DNA of 64,000 nt from Ustilago trichophora (taxonomy: Eukaryota; Basidiomycota; Ustilaginomycetes; Ustilaginales; Ustilaginaceae), in the NCBI GenBank assembly GCA_900323505.1, contig OOIN01000025.1:434001-498000 (forward strand). Reading direction: 5' to 3'. A program made the translations under genes and the position numbers. Numbering within the stretch: the stretch's first letter is position 1; every line of letters starts with the position of its first letter. The notes beneath the pieces were generated by a model that saw only the letters and a program-made list of their open reading frames with translations, had not been told where the DNA came from and did no database searches. This document shows, in pieces, positions 1-10,800 of the stretch.

Positions 1-114
1 GATAGGAGGGCATACTACCGCCGAAATCACCAGAATGGAGGCTCCAAGGATCACTTTCGTAAATCGGGTGCCAACGCAACCGGTAACAAGGGAGGCAAGC
101 AATGGTCTCGCTGA
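1..114 (+). CDS. C-terminal end of a basic Asn/Gly/Arg-rich protein (partial)
   Basis: Frame 1 is open from the window edge to a TGA at 112-114 and encodes 37 residues that look like a disordered basic tail: a DRRAYYRR segment, then Asn, Gly, Lys and His, ending KQWSR. This composition is common at the ends of RNA-binding or RGG-like proteins, but nothing here identifies the family. The region after the stop is pyrimidine-rich and AT-rich, as expected for a 3' UTR. It could be chance coding in a 5'-truncated window, so confidence is modest. Confidence 0.45.
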   Translation, partial: DRRAYYRRNHQNGGSKDHFRKSGANATGNKGGKQWSR

Positions 115-345
115 ACAAGAGGCTCTTCCATGATAGCATTTCTCCTCTCCCTCCCTCTCTCTCCCTCTCTCTCTTTCTTGTGTCACGTTCCCCCGTTCAA
201 ATCTCTCTCTTGTCTCTCACTTGCATGTACTCTAGTCTTTTTTTTTAAACAGTGTTCTCACAACTTTTCATTCACGCTGGTTGCATTATTTGCGGAGCGA
301 GCGTCTGGACATTCATGAATCTTCCGTGGACCTGTGAGGAGATAG
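115..345. other. Short convergent intergenic region
   Basis: This spacer lies between the stop of the left-edge gene and the stop of the histone deacetylase gene on the other strand. It has a CT-rich run at about 143-215 and a short T tract near 240. I see no gene in it; it should hold two 3' UTRs. Confidence 0.5.
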
Positions 346-2013
346 CTACTTTGAGTGGATACCTGTGGAAGAAAGGTTTTGGATATGCTTCGAGAATACT
401 TTGTCGATGGATTCGAATGTGGATTCGTCGTTCTGATCGATCATTTCACCCGCTGCGACGTTGAGCGTGTATTCGGGTGCGTAGTTTGGCCAAAATTTGT
501 GATCTGGAATGGGTGTATCGAAGCCTATTGTATCGGGCCCTTTATTTGTCTTGTTGTTGTCGTTGGGGATGTGGGTTTGTTGTTGTATGAGTGGGGTTGG
601 ATTGTCGGTGTTTGGTTTTGCGGCGTGTCGTTTGGAATGATCGTGGAAGCGATCGAGACAGACAGCGATGATCAAACTCCAACATCTTGCTGCATTTGGA
701 CTATTGTATCCTCCGCCACCCAACAACAAAGTGGGCTTCTTCCAACCCAACACCCTCTGAATCGCTTTCACATATGCAGAAGCTGACAAGTTCCACACAG
801 CCATAGGATCTCCTGCCAAACCATCCACCCCACACTGAACCACAACCATCTCCGGTTGCCAAACGTCCACCAACGGCTGCACGGTATTCTCCATAACCCT
901 CTCCAACGTATCATCCGATGCACCTACAGAAAGCGGAATATTGAGACAGTTCTTACCGACACCAGGATCACCGCGAAGCGAACCTGGCGGACCGAATCGA
1001 TCCGGATGGTTGGATGTTGCATAGCAAGGAAAGAATCCAGTCGCATAATGATGAATGCTTAAGGTGACAACGTCGGGACTTGTGTGAAAAGCTTCTTCGA
1101 CTCCATCACCCCAATGAAGGTCTAGATCGAGATACAGGACTCTTTGAACGCGTTTGATGGTTGTTTTGCGAATCGTCTCCGCCTCCCCTTGCTCACTGTT
1201 GGGCGGGATGGTGGTGGTTACGACAAGCTTTCGTGGTCGTCTGAGCGCCAATATGGCCAACACGACATCGTTTACATAACAGAATCCAGAAGCACGATCC
1301 TTTTTGGCATGATGTCTTCCACCATCCCAAGCAATGGCTATATCGGCTTGTCGCGTAGCGAGTAGCTCTGCGGCGGTGATGGATGCACCTGCTACGAGGG
1401 AGATGTGACGATGGAGACCTGAGAAAGTGGGACAGTCGTCTTGAAGTCCGAACTGATTCTTGGTTGAAGGACGTTTGTAGCGTGGTTGACGAGATGGAGC
1501 CGAAACCGAGGAGGAGGGTCGAAGGTGTAGCTCTGCAGAAGACGAGCTGTCGGTTTCGGATGTAGGGGAGGGAGAGGATGAACGACTGGGTGATGGAGAG
1601 CGAGAAAGTTTACGGCGCTTCGATGATGATGGAGATTCAAGATTGCCTGCTTGCAGGTCTCTTGAGAGTTGGTTGACAAAGGAGGAATCGTGATAGCTGG
1701 TTAGCTGCTGGTCGGTGGCGGGGTGGGCAAGGTAGACGGTCGCTCGTCTTGTGTTTTGGTTGCTGATGGGAGAGTCGGGAGAAGAAGCATCGGCTGCGAT
1801 TGCTGAGAGCAGCTTGGACTTTTCGGATCTGTTCGAGCTGGCGATGCCTTGATGGTCTTGGTCGAGTGACTGGAGATCGAGTAGATCAAGATGATACGCG
1901 AGCGAATGGACGAGAGAAGAACGACCTTTGTTGGAAGGTAGCAGATCCGAGTAGCTCACCAAGTCACCCGAGGCTATGTAGGCTACTCGAGGAGGGTGCG
2001 TCACCACCGACAT
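346..2013 (-). CDS. Class I-type histone deacetylase (Hos1/HDAC8-like)
   Basis: This encodes a zinc-dependent lysine deacetylase of 555 residues that would remove acetyl groups from histone tails in the nucleus. The signature core is clear: DDCPTFSGL, the His-His dyad of GGRHHAKK (His234-His235), FCYVND, the zinc-ligand motif DLDLHWGDG, a second ligand Asp in CGVDGLAGDP, and the transition-state Tyr in LLLGGGGYN. The N-terminal part of the fold (YIASGDLVSYSDLL, then YLAHPATDQQLTSYH) is separated from the core by about 70 low-complexity Ser/Arg/Pro residues. The frame continues 33 codons upstream to another ATG at 2112, but I prefer 2013: it has AACAATGTC context and directly precedes the first conserved strand. 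Spacing of the conserved blocks fits Hos1/HDAC8 better than Rpd3; the subfamily is inference. No intron is needed. Confidence 0.9.
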   Translation of the reverse strand: MSVVTHPPRVAYIASGDLVSYSDLLPSNKGRSSLVHSLAYHLDLLDLQSLDQDHQGIASSNRSEKSKLLSAIAADASSPDSPISNQNTRRATVYLAHPATDQQLTSYHDSSFVNQLSRDLQAGNLESPSSSKRRKLSRSPSPSRSSSPSPTSETDSSSSAELHLRPSSSVSAPSRQPRYKRPSTKNQFGLQDDCPTFSGLHRHISLVAGASITAAELLATRQADIAIAWDGGRHHAKKDRASGFCYVNDVVLAILALRRPRKLVVTTTIPPNSEQGEAETIRKTTIKRVQRVLYLDLDLHWGDGVEEAFHTSPDVVTLSIHHYATGFFPCYATSNHPDRFGPPGSLRGDPGVGKNCLNIPLSVGASDDTLERVMENTVQPLVDVWQPEMVVVQCGVDGLAGDPMAVWNLSASAYVKAIQRVLGWKKPTLLLGGGGYNSPNAARCWSLIIAVCLDRFHDHSKRHAAKPNTDNPTPLIQQQTHIPNDNNKTNKGPDTIGFDTPIPDHKFWPNYAPEYTLNVAAGEMIDQNDESTFESIDKVFSKHIQNLSSTGIHSK

Positions 2014-2649
2014 TGTTGATGCTGCCCAAGATGTCGACTCTGGACGATGTGGTAGATGCCTGAGCAACACGAGGAAATGAAATCCGTGTTGCTTCGAGGT
2101 TGGAGACTGCATTTATTGATTGTAGTGTGGAGGAGGGCACGCCCGATGTTGTGCCCAATCGGGGTTAGGGAGGGTTGACTCGGAAGGCTAGATCCGAACC
2201 AATGGTGGAGAAGGAAACAAAGCTCACAGCTGCGCATCACATGTCGCCGGAGAGCAGGATGCGGACTGTATCTTGGCAAGATCCAATGGAAGGAAGGGAA
2301 GCGCCACGAGGAATAGTTCAGCCGGGGTTTGATGCTGGCAACAAAAAGGGAGATCAGGGTGGGGGGGACATTGTATGACACCTCACCGCACTAACTGCAC
2401 TCCATACGGCGGGAGCCGGAGTTAAAAAAAAAAAAAAAGAGAGTGTACGGCAGATGCGGGGGGGAAAAGAGGAGAGAAGCGCAGAGAGTGTGGGGCTGGA
2501 TCATATCAGGCAAGGATTTGCGCCGGGGTAACGGCTTTTCGAGGCCGGTGGAGCTCGAGACGCAACCCAATGCAGGCTAGCCAACCAAAGTACACGCTTG
2601 TTCTTGTTTTTCAGTGGGACCCAAGCATGTTGATTTTGTGCGCCTGATC

Positions 2650-2688
2650 AAAGCAAAAGCAAAAGCAAAAGCAAAAGCAAAAGCAAAA
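2650..2688. repeat. Hexanucleotide microsatellite (AAAAGC)n
   Basis: About six tandem AAAAGC copies lie in the promoter region upstream of the deacetylase gene. It is intergenic, probably prone to length variation, and of no evident function. Confidence 0.9.
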
Positions 2689-3010
2689 TAAAGAGGAGAG
2701 ACGACGGGGAGATGTGCCGAATCGGATCTCTTTGTGCCATGCCAACTCCGGTTTAGAGCGGGAAGAACAAGGCACAGTGCGACGTGTGCGTGTCACAGCC
2801 AGAGTGAATATAATATGATTTTGATTTGACCGGCATCCTCGGAGCAGTGCGTCTCCGATTTTTAGCGCCAGAATAATCTCGCGTCGTGCTAGTCAGTCAG
2901 CTTAGCCAGTCCAGCCAGCCAGCCAGAGACAGGCTACCAAAAGCGACCGACCAACCGACCAACCAACCGGCTTTCTCCTCCATTCTTCGCTCTCTCTCAT
3001 CCTCCGAACC

Positions 3011-3044
<34 letters not shown>
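3011..3044. repeat. Trinucleotide microsatellite (CAT)n
   Basis: About eleven CAT units lie in the presumed 5' leader of the Zn2Cys6 gene at 3665. On the sense strand these are CAT/ATC triplets. Because ATG does not occur within the run on the + strand, it does not create upstream start codons. Confidence 0.9.
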
Positions 3045-3046
<2 letters not shown>

Positions 3047-3664
3047 CTACATCGCTTTAAACTCAACCTCCTCATATCATCTCGCCGCTTCTGGTCACCG
3101 TCGATCAACCTTTTCATCTGCTGTCGTGCTACCTACCACACGCACAAAAGCGTGGGTTTCTTGCTTGCTTGCTCGCTCGCTCGCTCTTGCTTTGCCGTGA
3201 TCCGCCTGCATCCGGTTATTCACAAACGGCCGTGGTCCTCGTCATACGGTGGTTCCCTTTCATCTCTTTGCATCTACCCACTTGCATCTTCCTAAACACA
3301 ACAGTCTAGCCTACCATTTCCTTCAGCCGATCACTCGACTCGACTCGACTCTCCTCGTTCAGAACCTTCCATTCGCCCGCGCCTCACTTCATTTCAATTC
3401 CGCACCACTTGGAGCCGGAAGTTGCCTTCTTACTCTTGCTCAAAACTACCGCTTCAACTTTCCGGCTCGATTGCGTTGCTCAGCTTGTCTACCGGCTCTT
3501 CCCCTCCCCTCTCTCGCGTCCACATTTCAAACGCCTTACTCCGGAGCTGCCTCTTCCCGGCTACCCCTTAAACTTCCCATCCGCGTTGCACTCGTTCGCT
3601 CCTTTTATTCACCCCATCCTCCTCTTTGGCTTTGGCGCTGCATTCACCCAGAACTTCGGCAACC

Positions 3665-6600
3665 ATGAACACGCCGCCCAAGTTTTCCCATTCGCGGCAG
3701 GGCTCCGTCGAGCATAGCTTGCCCACCTCCTCCGCCGCCCATCTTCACCATCCATCCTTGTCCGGCCACGCAGCCAGTGCTTCCCACACCCCAGGCCATC
3801 ACTCTCCCCTCACCTCGTACGGTCATGCACTCGCCTCCCTCGCCTACCCATCTTCTTCCTATTCCCCCTACCGAACCGCCCAGACGCCCTCGTGGGCCAC
3901 TTCCAATCCATCCGCTCTTCACTCCACCAGTGCCCCACCATCCGCCAACAGGAGCGAGAGCAGAGAGGCCGACGAAGACGAAGAAGAAGACGACGATGAC
4001 GACGAAAACACCGACGACTCGGATGATGACGATGACGATGACGAAGATGGCGACGACAACGAGCCAGAAGACAGCGATACAGCCAACAACACCAAGCTAA
4101 AGTCCGCCGGCAACAAACGCAAACGCGATGCATCTCCCAAAATTCCCAAATCCAAAAAGGCCGCCGCCAACAAGCACAAGGCTTCCGGTGACAAGCCCAA
4201 CGATGCAACCGGCTCCAAAGACGGCCAAGCAGCCACCAAGAAGCAAAAACCAACGCGTGGCGCTCGCGCCTGTACCAACTGTCGACGTCTCAAGATGCGA
4301 TGTGTCGGCGCCGAAAAGGGTCCCCCTTGCAATCGTTGCCGCAACGGCAATCACGAGTGCATCTTCGAAGAGAGCAATCGTGGCAAGAAAGGCGGCAAGA
4401 ATCAAAAGGCAGAAGCCATGCAGCAGAGCCTTCGCAAGATGGAGCAGACCCTTGCCACCGTCCTTCGCAGCATCCGTGATCCTGGCCTGGCAGCCCAGCA
4501 CGGCGGCATGGTGACACGCAGCCCTTCACCCACCTTCCCTCGCGATCCCGAGCGATCGTCCAAGGAACCCTCGCGTTCCGATCCGCGTCTCACGCATTCC
4601 AATTCGTTTTCTGGCGCTGACTACGGTCCACGTTCGCCCTGGAACCGTGTCGCCGACCCTTACTCCTCTCACGGCACGCATGCCGGCGCCTCCCCCGCTC
4701 GTGGCAGCAACGACGGTGCCAGCCCCATGAGCACCATCAACCCCAACGCTGTTGCCCAAAGGAGCGCTTCTTCCACCGAAGGCAGTCTTCATTCGCCCGC
4801 CAATGCACACGGCACAAGATTCCTCGAGCCACTCCCGCATCACCACCGACAGCAGACACGGCCTGGTGCACCTGGCTTTGAAGCACCTCGCAGCCGCACC
4901 TCCCGTGGCTCCCCACGTCTTCACTCGTTGCCCGACAACACCCTCAACCCGCTCGGTCTCCTCGCCGAAGCCAGTCTTCACAACACGCAGCGTGCCCGCA
5001 AACTTGCCCGCAGTGGTACTAGCAACTACAGCCGAGACAAGGACAGCCAACGTTCCGGTAGCACCAGCGGTCAGAGCCCTGACAAGACGGTCAAATCCGA
5101 AGGTGGCGACGATGAATCGCCCGCAGTCCAGGGTGGTGCTGAGAGTGAGGCCAAACGCAAGATCCCACTTGGTGTCGCTTCGCAGAACTACTTCCGTCCT
5201 GGTCCCATGACCATCCTGCCCTTGCGCCGCATCATCATCGAACGAGAGATGCCACCCGAGCTTCTCACCCTAGGCATCGTCACTTCGGAAGAGGTGTTGG
5301 ACCTCTTCAGTATCTTCTTCCGCAGGTGCACGCAGCACGTCTGTCTGCTGGATGCCGAGTGGCACACTCCCACCTTCATTTGCAGTCGATCGCCCTTCCT
5401 CTTCACTTGCGTCTGCACAGTTGCATCCAAGTTCTACGAGCGCAGGCCTGATCTTCATGCAAAGTGTCTCGCACTCACCCGCAAGGTCGCCTTTGATGTC
5501 GTCAACCGTGGTTTCAAGAGTATCGAGATCGTCCAAGGCTTCTTGCTCATGGCCATGTACGCTCAGCCTGCCGAACGCTTCGAGGAGGACAAGACGTGGA
5601 TGTACAGTGGTATCGCACTCCGTATGGCCACCGATCTCAACCTGCACCGCAAGAGTGTAGCTACTTTCAACGACAGCCCTCATCCAGATGATCCCGCCGT
5701 GCTCGACCGCGAGCGTGAGATCCTCAACCGCGAACGTACCTGGTACGTCTGCTTTGCTCTGGATCGTGGTCTCAGCATCCAGATGGGCAAGCCTTACACC
5801 ATTCGCGAAGACTGGATCGTCCGCAACTGTCGCAACTGGGGCAGCCGTTTCAGCCGGCCATGGGATCTCAGCGTCAGTGCCATTGTCGATCTGTATCGCA
5901 TCAGCTCGAGGCAGCTTGACTTCCTCTACTCGTCCACTTCGTCGGTCTCGGGACTCAACACCGAGATCGACTATTCGCTCGTTCTCCCCGTCTTCAACGA
6001 GCAGCTTCAGGAATGGCGCGAGGAATGGCGATGGCGCGGACTCTTTACTATGCCCGAGGAGGGAGAGGAGTACATTGAGAAGAAGAGAAGAAAGTTGGCG
6101 GTTGCCGCTGAGAAGGCTGCCGCCAAGGAGAACAAGGGCAAAGGCAAGGGGACCGCCAACAGCAATGCGGGTGGCCATGCAGGCGACAAAGAAACGGCGG
6201 CCAACGGTACCGAAGACAAAGGTGCAAAGTACGAGTTCGACGACGACGATGAAGACGCCGAGAATCTGGATCTCAACACTCGCATCATGATCCACCACGT
6301 TCACTCGGTGCCTGTCCGCTGGAGCTTTGCAGTGCTGGTGCTCAACTCGTTCGGATTGCAGCAAGCCGTCGATCATCCGATCGGCGCTAGCCTTGACAGG
6401 GCCCAGTACTTTGCAAAGTGCTTGGAAGCTGCTAAGACCATCGTCACTCAGTGCACTGGCCCTTCGCGTCGCAACATGAGGTATGCACCTGATGCGCACA
6501 TCTTGACGCTGGCCTATGCTTGCGTCTTTTTGCTCAAGCTTATTCGACCTGCCTTTGCTGGCTACGTCGAGGAGGAATCGATTCTGGCGCTGGTGCAGGA

Positions 6601-7438
6601 TGCCTGCGATATGTTGCAGGAGGTGTCTGTCAACGAGACGCACACTCCTGCGCTGTACGCTTCGTTCCTTAGGGCGCTGTTGCAAGCTCGCAAGGAGCAT
6701 ACCACTGCATCCAAGTCTGCTACGGGCAGTCGTGTCGCCTCACGTGCGGTGTCACCCGAAGCAATGGATGAAGATGGTAATGCGACTGCAGATGGAGTCG
6801 GCGGCAAAGCAGCTACTGCTGCGGATGGAGCCACGCATGCTGACGGGGCTCTCCCCAGCAGCAGTGGTGCTGGCGCAGACGGATCCATCCCAGCCACTTT
6901 GGATCCTCACAGTGCCGATTTCGCCTCTGGAGCAGCCTCCACCGCCCCTGATGGGACACACATCAACTGGCCCTCTCAAATCTTTGGCGTCACCTCCGGC
7001 ATGGACGATTTCTGGGGCTCCCTCCTACCTCCCGGCTTCACCCACACTTCGATGCACGACCTCTTTGGCGCCACCACCAACCTCGACCCCTCCGCTCCCA
7101 ACGGCCACGGCCATCACTCTCACCATCCCTCCTCTTCATTAGCTGCTGAAACTGAAGTTGTCGAACCCTCGCAACACGCGACCAAGTTCGGTATGGGTGG
7201 TGGGGGCGCCTTCGACTTTGGCGGAGGCGCCATTGGCAATGGAAACGGTGGGGTACCGCTCAACTCGGCAGCGGCAAACGCAGCCCTGGCCAGCTCGATG
7301 AGCATGACCCCTCTGGCAAGCGGCCACCTTAGCGGCGCAAACACTCCGCACGGCCTAGGAAGCAGAAGCAGAAGAACAAGCGCAAGCCACTTCAATCTGG
7401 GTGGTTTGAGCGGTGTAAATTTCGATTTCTCTTCCTAA
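3665..7438 (+). CDS. Zn2Cys6 fungal-specific transcription factor, 1257 aa
   Basis: This encodes a nuclear DNA-binding regulator. The binuclear zinc cluster spans residues 203-232 with spacing C-x2-C-x6-C-x8-C-x2-C-x6-C and the basic stretch CRRLKMRC. A long acidic Asp/Glu run lies before it (about residues 100-140), with basic KRKR and KKAAANKHK segments that could be nuclear localisation signals. The fungal_trans middle homology region follows (about residues 530-830, including TWMYSGIALRMATDLNLH), interrupted by a charged Lys/Glu insertion (about 800-870). The C-terminus is Gly/Ser/His-rich. I chose the ATG at 3665 (GGCAACCATGAAC) over an in-frame codon 13 residues upstream, because its context is strong and the upstream residues look like leader. 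No intron is evident. Target genes cannot be inferred. Confidence 0.88.
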   Translation: MNTPPKFSHSRQGSVEHSLPTSSAAHLHHPSLSGHAASASHTPGHHSPLTSYGHALASLAYPSSSYSPYRTAQTPSWATSNPSALHSTSAPPSANRSESREADEDEEEDDDDDENTDDSDDDDDDDEDGDDNEPEDSDTANNTKLKSAGNKRKRDASPKIPKSKKAAANKHKASGDKPNDATGSKDGQAATKKQKPTRGARACTNCRRLKMRCVGAEKGPPCNRCRNGNHECIFEESNRGKKGGKNQKAEAMQQSLRKMEQTLATVLRSIRDPGLAAQHGGMVTRSPSPTFPRDPERSSKEPSRSDPRLTHSNSFSGADYGPRSPWNRVADPYSSHGTHAGASPARGSNDGASPMSTINPNAVAQRSASSTEGSLHSPANAHGTRFLEPLPHHHRQQTRPGAPGFEAPRSRTSRGSPRLHSLPDNTLNPLGLLAEASLHNTQRARKLARSGTSNYSRDKDSQRSGSTSGQSPDKTVKSEGGDDESPAVQGGAESEAKRKIPLGVASQNYFRPGPMTILPLRRIIIEREMPPELLTLGIVTSEEVLDLFSIFFRRCTQHVCLLDAEWHTPTFICSRSPFLFTCVCTVASKFYERRPDLHAKCLALTRKVAFDVVNRGFKSIEIVQGFLLMAMYAQPAERFEEDKTWMYSGIALRMATDLNLHRKSVATFNDSPHPDDPAVLDREREILNRERTWYVCFALDRGLSIQMGKPYTIREDWIVRNCRNWGSRFSRPWDLSVSAIVDLYRISSRQLDFLYSSTSSVSGLNTEIDYSLVLPVFNEQLQEWREEWRWRGLFTMPEEGEEYIEKKRRKLAVAAEKAAAKENKGKGKGTANSNAGGHAGDKETAANGTEDKGAKYEFDDDDEDAENLDLNTRIMIHHVHSVPVRWSFAVLVLNSFGLQQAVDHPIGASLDRAQYFAKCLEAAKTIVTQCTGPSRRNMRYAPDAHILTLAYACVFLLKLIRPAFAGYVEEESILALVQDACDMLQEVSVNETHTPALYASFLRALLQARKEHTTASKSATGSRVASRAVSPEAMDEDGNATADGVGGKAATAADGATHADGALPSSSGAGADGSIPATLDPHSADFASGAASTAPDGTHINWPSQIFGVTSGMDDFWGSLLPPGFTHTSMHDLFGATTNLDPSAPNGHGHHSHHPSSSLAAETEVVEPSQHATKFGMGGGGAFDFGGGAIGNGNGGVPLNSAAANAALASSMSMTPLASGHLSGANTPHGLGSRSRRTSASHFNLGGLSGVNFDFSS

Positions 7439-7833
7439 ATTACAGACGTAGGATGTTTGTCACACACTCTATCTTGGGTACTATGATCTGTGCTGTGCGT
7501 GGTCGAGCTTACCCTGTGGAGACGCGAAAAAAAGGCACTCAGTGGAGAGTATACTTGGTCGGGCTTTGAAGGTTGAATCTCATTACGCAGGTGGATAGGT
7601 TTAGGTTGATGTGAGGGTTGTTATTCATTTTTGGGTCTGGTGTGAAATATCATTTTTTTAAAACAGACGCATGATGATGGTACTGTATCCACCTACAAAA
7701 AAAGGGGTGTTAAAGTGGTTTAGGTGATTGTGAGTTAGATCCAAGTGCGAGGCAGTGGATGGGATAAAAGATGTTATGTCCCGTTTTTTTAGGAGATGAG
7801 TCCAATTCATCGAATCTCCAGAGTGGGTTATTT
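7439..7833. other. Convergent 3' region
   Basis: This 395 bp interval lies between the Zn2Cys6 stop and the stop of the HEM14-NDUFAF7 gene. It is AT-richer than its neighbours, has several short A and T tracts, and no gene is seen. It should contain both 3' UTRs and poly(A) signals. Confidence 0.5.
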
Positions 7834-10800
7834 TCATTGTTGAAACTCAAACGGATAGATATCCGGATCTTGAGTTTCACCTCCAACCCCGGCTTTGCTT
7901 GGAGCTGCGGCGACAGCCATGACCCTATACTGAATTCCCATGCCGGTTTCGTCGATCAACCTGTTAGCTGCGTCCTTGATCCTCTTTTCTTCCCGGGTAG
8001 TTTTGCCCTGGACGAGGCTTTCAGTACGCATCTGGAGACCCATACCGACGAGGAAGTCGGCCTGATCCAGGGGACCGAGGTATCGAGAATCCGTCGTTTG
8101 GAGGGCAGATTTGAGATGGAGGAAATCTACGTTGACCGTAAGGTCGACGTTACCCGGTGAATCGAATACGGGAACTAGCTGATGCTGTTTAAATGCTCGG
8201 AAGGAGGATCCGTAAGCAGAGTCTCCTCCGTAGTCGATGATGAGGGATATACCTCCTAAGGAAGGGGTGGAGAGACGGGTGAGCTCGCGTTGTTCTTCGG
8301 CTGCTTGGCGGTCTTCTTCGATCTTCTTCTCCGCTTCTGCTTCTGCGGACCCAGGGACAGCAGTGCTAGAAGGTGGTTTAGGAGGCAAAGCAGAAGGCGA
8401 AGCAGCCGGCCTACCGGCAACCAACTCTCCCACCCTCCTTGCAATAGCCCAAGCCTCAGGACTAACCTCTACCCTCTGGCCCGGTTGCAAATGCCGAAAG
8501 CGCGGATTGTTCTGTACCAACATCTGCGCCCACGGCGTAGGTGTAGGAGACAACACAAATCCCAACTCCTCCTTCTCCCTTTCTTTCGCATTCAAGTCAT
8601 CCCCCGGTTTGAGGATCGTAATCGACGACTTGGGCTTGATACCAACCAGCACCTCTCTGAACTTTCCATCCTGATGCTTTTCAAAGATATGCGTCGGTAG
8701 AGCGTCGAAAAACTCGTGTGCGGTCAGAATCGTAAACTCATCCTCGACAATGGGGATCAGGTCGATACTCGGGAACCATTCCACCACAATCCCGTCCGGT
8801 CCAGATTCCTCGTCGGCAGAAACAACCTTCTTACCAACCGCGGAGAGTGCTTCTTTGATTGCGGAGAGTTGAAGCTCCATCAAACCTTCACTCGTTTCCA
8901 CGAGTTGAATGCGCTTGAGAGTGGAGAGGAATGGTTTGAAGCTCGAGAAAGTTCGAAGCATATCTGCGAGAAGTGTACCTTTACCGGGACCCAATTCAAC
9001 GATGCGGGTGGCAGACGGTGCGCCGACGGCTTGCCATCGGGCGAGGTAGAAGATGGCTACGAGCTCGCCAAAGACTTGAGAGATCTCGGGAGAGGTGATA
9101 AAATCTCCCCTGCTACCGAGGACTTCGCGGGAGGTGGTGGGAGAGTTGGCGGATGAATAGTAGCCTTGCATGGGATCGAGAAGGCAGGTTCGCATGTAGG
9201 TCGAAACTGTCATGGGTCCAGAGGCGCGTACGCTGTCCAAGAGGATCTCGTTGAGGGATTTGGTTGGTTTCTTCTCTGTCGAGGTTGGAGTAGTTGGGGG
9301 AGAAGAAGCGGCATTGCGTGACATGCGAGTGGTGGAGAAGGAGCGTGTGTGAATACCGCGAGCGAGAGCAAACTGGGTTGGGGCCGATGTGGTGGGCCCC
9401 ATGAGGCCTTGGGATTGTGTGTTTGGACGTGTGTTTCCAGTCCTGGCTTTCTCGGCGATGCTCGTCGTTGTCTTTGTAGGAGCAACGGGAGGGATGGCAA
9501 AAGATCGAAGACCAGTGACGACGTTATCGCCGCCATGCAACTCAGCAGCGACGATTTGCTCGACTGCTTCCGTCGCATATGCCACGCAGTCGTTCAAACT
9601 GACACCTGTGTAGCTCGCTCCGACCAGCGTCAACGTGCTCGCCAGCAGAGCGTGCTCTTCCAGAGCTTTGTGAAGCTGCGACATCCTGACAGGGTGTCCG
9701 ACGAGGTACCACGGAATGCAATCCTTCTGGAGCGTCGCCTTGACCGTCACCTTGGATGCGTCCTGCAGTAACGCAGAGTCGATGCCAAGATGGTGCGAGA
9801 CAGCCTTGATCGCACGCGCCTTCATATCTTCCTCGGTGGGGGGGGTTGAGAGGGAAGACCAATGCGAGCCGCCCATCATGACCGTGAGCTTGATCGGGCG
9901 GGTTGATGCATCGGCCGAGTCCTGATCTGGGATTGCGTCGCTGTCAAATACAACGCCTAGGATGCCGTCTTCGTTGCCGGGTGTGGTTCGTGGGATGAGG
10001 TAGCCGAAGCCTTCGACGGGTACCAGCGCCTTACCAGCAGGAACGGCTTTGGGCGAGATAACGAGGTTGACGACGCCCACATTTGCGGAAGGGTTGTGTT
10101 TAAGGTGAGGCAGGTCTGCATTGGACGGCAGGATGTCGGCCAATCGAGTGGATGGAATGCTCGAGATGATTCTATCTGCTTCGATTGTCTCGCCTTTCTC
10201 CGTACGCAACATCGTCTTTCCTGAGTCGTTGACAATGATCGATCGAACAGCGTCGCCTTTCTTGATCTGAACATTGTCATGTTCCGCCAGCCTGGTTTCA
10301 AGAGCCTGCACGATCTCTTGTACTCCCTCTGGGAAGCTATACACACTGATGCTCTTGAAACTGTCGACCAGGTCCTTGCCGAGCTCCTCTTCGACTCCCT
10401 TCAGTCGGTCTTCTTTTGCTGCCTTCACTGCCGCTTCTGACTCTGGAAGAGGTCGGTGACGCTTATTCCTCTTAGCGGGGATGATGCTACGCAACACACT
10501 GCCATGCACTCGTTCGGCCTCCCACAGGAAAGGTAGCACTGCACGGACGCTGAGCTTCCTCGTATCTCCCGCATAGATTCCGTGAATGACAGCTGAAAGC
10601 AGATTCTCTGCTAGCCCTTTGCCAAAGCGACGTGTGACGAACGAGTCGACGCTCTCGTCCTCGATCAGCTCCCTCTGCTGTAGCCGTGCCTTTTCGGAGT
10701 TCGACTCGGATCGTGGACGTTGGAATCTTGAAGGCACCTGTGCTTCCTTCAGCACGCCAGGGAGGATAGATCGCAGGAAGGGAAGCTTGAGGAGAGCCGA

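Larger units (their letters stand above)
2014..3664. promoter_or_regulatory. Divergent promoter region, deacetylase / Zn2Cys6 factor
   Basis: A 1.65 kb non-coding interval separates two divergently transcribed genes. From about 2880 to 3664 it is strongly pyrimidine-rich and carries microsatellites, as in long smut 5' leaders; the right part is probably the 5' UTR of the Zn2Cys6 gene. Poly-A at 2424-2438, AAAAGC repeats near 2650 and CAT repeats near 3011 are the only structured elements. Open frames in this interval have no coding character. Confidence 0.5.

Noticed and set aside
3249..3668. A 139-codon frame immediately before the first Zn2Cys6 gene
   Set aside because: It is pyrimidine-rich leader sequence; the frame is different from that of the main gene and has no conserved feature.
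5270..6700. A 476-codon minus-strand frame inside the first Zn2Cys6 gene
   Set aside because: It is antisense to conserved domain sequence, with no family motif; a codon-bias shadow.
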